A DNA stretch of 64,000 bases from Algiphilus aromaticivorans DG1253 (GTDB taxonomy: Bacteria; Pseudomonadota; Gammaproteobacteria; Nevskiales; Nevskiaceae), in NCBI RefSeq assembly GCF_000733765.1, contig NZ_JPOG01000001.1, positions 1-64,000 of the forward strand, given 5' to 3'. A model generated the notes under the pieces. The model saw only the letters and a program-made list of their open reading frames with translations. It was not told where the DNA came from and ran no database searches. A program made the position numbers and the translations under genes. Shown here one piece after another: positions 61,408 through 64,000 of the stretch. How positions within the stretch are numbered: the first letter of the stretch is position 1; each line of letters begins with the position of its first letter.

Positions 61408-62487
61408 ATGAAGAGACCCATGCCGCCACTTGAGTGGGATGCGCACACAGTGCAGCTGCACGGCTTCGCGCGCGGCGTGCACCAGATTCAGTGGCTGCTG
61501 GTTACCCTGGTGTTGCTCTATCTGATCCTGGCCGGCGAACCGCTGGGCGGTGACCAGGTGGCTGCGCTGGGCACGCTCGGCTACTTTGGCGTGAGCATGG
61601 CCGCGCACGGCTTGACCGCCTTCGGCCTCAACCGGCGCTGGATGCTCGCGCTGCACACCTGGGTGATGATCGGCTTCATCACCTGGCTGTTGCTGGAAAT
61701 GCAGGGTATCGACGGCCCGCTGGTCGGCCTGTATCTGCTCGCGGTCATTACCAGCGCGCTGGCGCTGGGCAAGCTGGCGACGCTGCTGGAGGTGGCTGTC
61801 ATCGCCAGCTGCTACCTGCTGCTGCTCTATCAGGGGCGCGGGCTGGAGGCCTTCATGGGGGCGGAGCTGGCGGCTGCCGGCGCGCATGTCGTCATGTTCC
61901 TGCTGGTGGGCTATCTCACCACCATGCTGGCCGACGCCATTCATCTGGCCAATGAACGCATGCTGCTGATGGCGCACACCGACCAGCTCACCGGGCTCGC
62001 CAATCGCGCCGCTTTCGCCACCCGCACCGAGAACCTCGACGACGACGCCTTGCGTGTCGCGCGACGCTACGCCGTGGTGATGGCCGACATGGACAATCTC
62101 AAGAAGATCAACGACGAGCACGGCCACGCCGCAGGCGACGAGGCGCTGGCGGCGGTGGCCCGGCACCTGGAAGCGGCGACGCGTAAGCAGGACATCACCG
62201 CGCGGCTGGGCGGCGACGAGTTCGTCGCGGTTCTGCCCGACGCCAATATCGAAGATGCGCGCAAGCTGGCCGAGCGCCTGTTGCGGGAGATCGGAGCGCT
62301 GCCGGCCACGCCTGTGCCGCCCCGGGTGAGCATTGGCGTGGCGGCCTGTCCCCAGCATGGCCGTGCCGTGCAGGCGGTTCTGCGGCGGGCGGACGATGCG
62401 ATGTATCGCGCCAAGCGCGCCGGCGGGCATGCGGTGTGTGTCTCCGGCGTCGATGCCGAGCCGGTGAGTGCCGCCGCGACGGTCTGA
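61408..62487 (+). CDS. Membrane-bound GGDEF diguanylate cyclase
   Basis: A 359-residue protein with six predicted membrane helices (~25-190) and a C-terminal GGDEF domain (~200-345). The active site RLGGDEFVAVLP is intact, and RKQD lies five residues before GGDEF, the RxxD inhibitory I-site for product feedback. DMDNLKKINDEHGHAAGDEAL is the substrate-binding segment. It should make cyclic di-GMP in response to an unknown membrane signal. ATG at 61408. The 278 bp upstream, shared with the divergent aminotransferase gene, show only the short palindrome CCCATGATGGG near 61148. Confidence 0.93.
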   Translation: MKRPMPPLEWDAHTVQLHGFARGVHQIQWLLVTLVLLYLILAGEPLGGDQVAALGTLGYFGVSMAAHGLTAFGLNRRWMLALHTWVMIGFITWLLLEMQGIDGPLVGLYLLAVITSALALGKLATLLEVAVIASCYLLLLYQGRGLEAFMGAELAAAGAHVVMFLLVGYLTTMLADAIHLANERMLLMAHTDQLTGLANRAAFATRTENLDDDALRVARRYAVVMADMDNLKKINDEHGHAAGDEALAAVARHLEAATRKQDITARLGGDEFVAVLPDANIEDARKLAERLLREIGALPATPVPPRVSIGVAACPQHGRAVQAVLRRADDAMYRAKRAGGHAVCVSGVDAEPVSAAATV

Positions 62488-62493
62488 AGCGCT

Positions 62494-63039
62494 TTAGAGG
62501 CCGGCTGCGCTGTAGCGGTGAATCTCGCTCATTCGGCTGTCGCCGTCGATGTCGAGATAGAGCTGCCCCTCGGTTACCGATACCGCCAGCTTCGAGCGCC
62601 GCTGCAGCGTTTCGGCTGCCGCCGTCAGGAAGTCGCGGTCGAAGGCGTAGACCGGCACCTCCGTGGCACGGTGGATCTTCGAATCGGCGTACTGCGTCAG
62701 CAGGGGGCGCGGGTCGCGGTGCGTATACACCATCGCGCGACCAGCCAGCTTGCTGCCCCGATGCACGCGCTCGGCGTCCGGCGCACCGACCTCGATCCAT
62801 TTGGTGATGCGCCCGGTCAGGTCACGCACCACGACGGCGGGCTCGTCGGTGGCCGCCACGCCCTCCGTCAGCGCGATGCCGTCCTCGAATTCCAGACAGT
62901 AGGCCAGCACGCGCAGCAGCATGAAGGCGCCCGTTTCCGATGGCTGCTGCGCCACACGCAGCGCGAAATCGGCGTAGACGCCCCGGTCCATGTCTGCGAG
63001 CTGGAGGGTGAAGTGGTGCAGCGTTGCGGTGAGGGCCAT
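62494..63039 (-). CDS. yaeQ: YaeQ-family protein
   Basis: A 181-residue YaeQ protein: MALTATLHHFTLQLADMDRGVYADFALRVAQQPSETGAFMLLRVLAYCLEFEDGIALTEGV, then the PD-(D/E)xK-like segment EPAVVVRDLTGRITKWIEVGAPDAERVHRGSK. The fold is related to nucleases, but the role is not established. ATG at 63039; the longer frame to 63762 is only the antisense of the next gene. It converges with the diguanylate cyclase gene, 6 bp apart. Confidence 0.93.
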   Translation of the reverse strand: MALTATLHHFTLQLADMDRGVYADFALRVAQQPSETGAFMLLRVLAYCLEFEDGIALTEGVAATDEPAVVVRDLTGRITKWIEVGAPDAERVHRGSKLAGRAMVYTHRDPRPLLTQYADSKIHRATEVPVYAFDRDFLTAAAETLQRRSKLAVSVTEGQLYLDIDGDSRMSEIHRYSAAGL

Positions 63040-63153
63040 CTCCGGAGTATGCGGCACGCGCGCGGTGCAGGGGGCATGTGTGACTGCGCGCAGTCTTGCG
63101 TCGGTCATCAGGCCTCGGTAGCTTCTGTCTCCGAAAACCAGAGGGGCGCGCGC

Positions 63154-63765
63154 ATGGAGACAGCGCTTCGCATCCGGTGTGACTGCGGCAAGCTGCAGGG
63201 CATCTTCCGCGGCGTCGCGGCAGGCAGCGGCAACCGCACAGTGTGCTACTGCCGCGACTGCCAGGCCTTTGCCCGCTTCCTGGAGCGCCCCGATGTGCTC
63301 GACGCTCACGGCGGCACGGAGGTCTTCCAGCATTCGCCGAGGGGGCTGGTCTTCACCGAGGGGACCGCGCAGCTCGCATGCGTGCGGCTCAGCGACAAGG
63401 GCATGCTGCGCTGGTACGCGGCCTGCTGCCGCACGCCCATCGCCAACACGATGCCCGCGTCGGCCATGCCCTTCGTGGGCCTGATAAGCGCCGCCTGGGA
63501 CGCGGAGGGCGATACCCTGCTCGGACCAGTCCGCAATCGCATTCAGGCGCAATCCGCGATCGGTGATACGGGTGATCTCGAAGCCAGTCAGGGCGTACCC
63601 CTGCCGGTGTTCGTGCGGGTGCTGTGGCTGCTGATCAAGGCCCGCCTGCGAGGTGATCACCGGCATTCGCCCTTCTTCGACGCAGCAACCGGTCAGCCCC
63701 GCGCGCGGCCGCAGGTGCTGTCGCCGGAAGCGCGTCGCGCGCTGGAAGGCCCCGAGGCGCACTGA
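63154..63765 (+). CDS. DUF6151-type zinc-motif protein
   Basis: A 203-residue protein that I relate to DUF6151. It has a GFA-like Cys layout: CDCGKLQG (residues ~9-16), VCYCRDCQAFARFL (~35-48), and AACCRTPIANTM in place of the third Cys set. LRIRCDCGKLQGIFRGV opens it and VRVLWLLIKARLRGDHRHSPFFD lies near the end. Function is unknown. ATG at 63154; divergent from yaeQ. Confidence 0.78.
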   Translation: METALRIRCDCGKLQGIFRGVAAGSGNRTVCYCRDCQAFARFLERPDVLDAHGGTEVFQHSPRGLVFTEGTAQLACVRLSDKGMLRWYAACCRTPIANTMPASAMPFVGLISAAWDAEGDTLLGPVRNRIQAQSAIGDTGDLEASQGVPLPVFVRVLWLLIKARLRGDHRHSPFFDAATGQPRARPQVLSPEARRALEGPEAH

Positions 63766-63781
63766 GTGCGACGGCCGTATC

Positions 63782-63794
63782 TATACTGCGCGCC
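63782..63794 (+). promoter_or_regulatory. Probable -10 and GC discriminator before the last gene
   Basis: TATACT followed by GCGCGCC, 28 nt before the ATG at 63816; the same sequence as at rph. Confidence 0.5.
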
Positions 63795-63815
63795 GAGAAT
63801 CGGTGGAGCGCCACA

Positions 63816-64000
63816 ATGACGAAGCTCGCGCGCGAGCCCTATGGCCCGAAGGGCGATCCGGAGCGGCATCTTTCCTTGGCCGAGTTGCGCGCCGGCCTGG
63901 ATGCTCTGCCGCCCGAGCCGGATGCGGAGCGCGGGCGCGTCGCATGCATCGTGCGCCGCCGGGCCGACGGTAGTCGCGAGACTCTCAGTGCCACCGAGCT
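63816..64000 (+). CDS. N-terminal part of a MOSC-like protein (cut by window end)
   Basis: The 61 visible residues start MTKLAREPYGPKGDPERHLSLAELRAGLDALPPEP and continue GRVACIVRRRADGSRETLS. The pattern of an L-x-A-G-L-D-x-L-P start followed by a G-R-V-x-x-I-V-R-R segment resembles the N terminus of small MOSC-domain proteins. The diagnostic MOSC Cys lies beyond the window, so the assignment is tentative. ATG at 63816 follows GGTGGAG. Confidence 0.5.
   Translation, partial: MTKLAREPYGPKGDPERHLSLAELRAGLDALPPEPDAERGRVACIVRRRADGSRETLSATE

Noticed and set aside
62518-63153. Upstream plus-strand extension of the DUF6151-type gene across yaeQ
   Set aside because: The extension is antisense to yaeQ, which is clearly coding. 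ATG at 63154 gives the proper N terminus.

Overview
The window reads as chromosome of a high-GC gammaproteobacterium. Gammaproteobacterial markers include UbiK, YaeQ, a TorF-type porin, a cytochrome c5-like protein and the glnK-amtB pair. The lipid genes (a Marinobacter-type two-domain fatty acyl-CoA reductase, a fadI-fadJ-fadE cluster and a CoA transferase) and a seven-subunit Mrp Na+/H+ antiporter suggest a marine or salt-exposed lipid or hydrocarbon user, perhaps Nevskiales/Salinisphaerales-like. The taxonomic placement is inference only. No rRNA, tRNA or CRISPR array was seen.

Layout. 1-11.1 kb: mixed core genes (barrel proteins, a frameshifted PH-domain-like gene, a LysR/azoreductase pair, DAHP synthase, a methyltransferase next to an HxlR regulator, the fatty acyl-CoA reductase, HIT protein), with an unusual array of three tandem stem-loop repeats at 7.4-7.85 kb. 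11.1-16.9 kb: complete mrpABCDEFG operon with translationally coupled junctions, except that a GC-rich repeat separates mrpA from mrpB. A MITE-like palindromic element follows at 16.94-17.08 kb. 17.1-25.4 kb: sufE, rph-rdgB-hemW, rpmE, malic enzyme, citrate synthase, a sugar-type transporter and a barrel protein.

25.4-39.0 kb is a genomic island with visibly lower GC and different codon use. It carries a Panacea-type toxin-antitoxin pair, a serine recombinase, a lipoprotein-hsdM-hsdS-membrane protein-hsdR cluster (type I restriction-modification with two extra genes), a HipA-like kinase, and at its right end a four-gene operon: tyrosine recombinase, Xre-type regulator, a zinc-ribbon protein that looks like a catalytically dead tyrosine recombinase, and a GIY-YIG nuclease. 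Paired operator-like repeats lie on the integrase promoter. This module is the best candidate here for a poorly described mobile system.

39.1-45.1 kb: amtB-glnK behind a recognisable sigma-54 promoter, ubiK-comM, a TorF porin, cytochrome c and CoA-binding proteins. 45.2-50.3 kb: an arsenic resistance operon on the minus strand (arsR, arsC, a GFA protein, arsH, acr3 and a fusion of a degenerate ArsC-like domain to a VOC domain), followed by usp-like and osmC genes. 50.4-59.4 kb: an SDR gene, a TetR regulator and the divergent beta-oxidation operon fadI-fadJ-fadE-CoA transferase. FadJ has an N-terminal histone H1-like tail of Ala/Lys pentads, and the CoA transferase has a Lys/Gly-rich insert. 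59.4-64 kb: rhomboid protease, class V aminotransferase, a diguanylate cyclase, YaeQ, a DUF6151-type protein and the start of a MOSC-like gene cut by the window edge.
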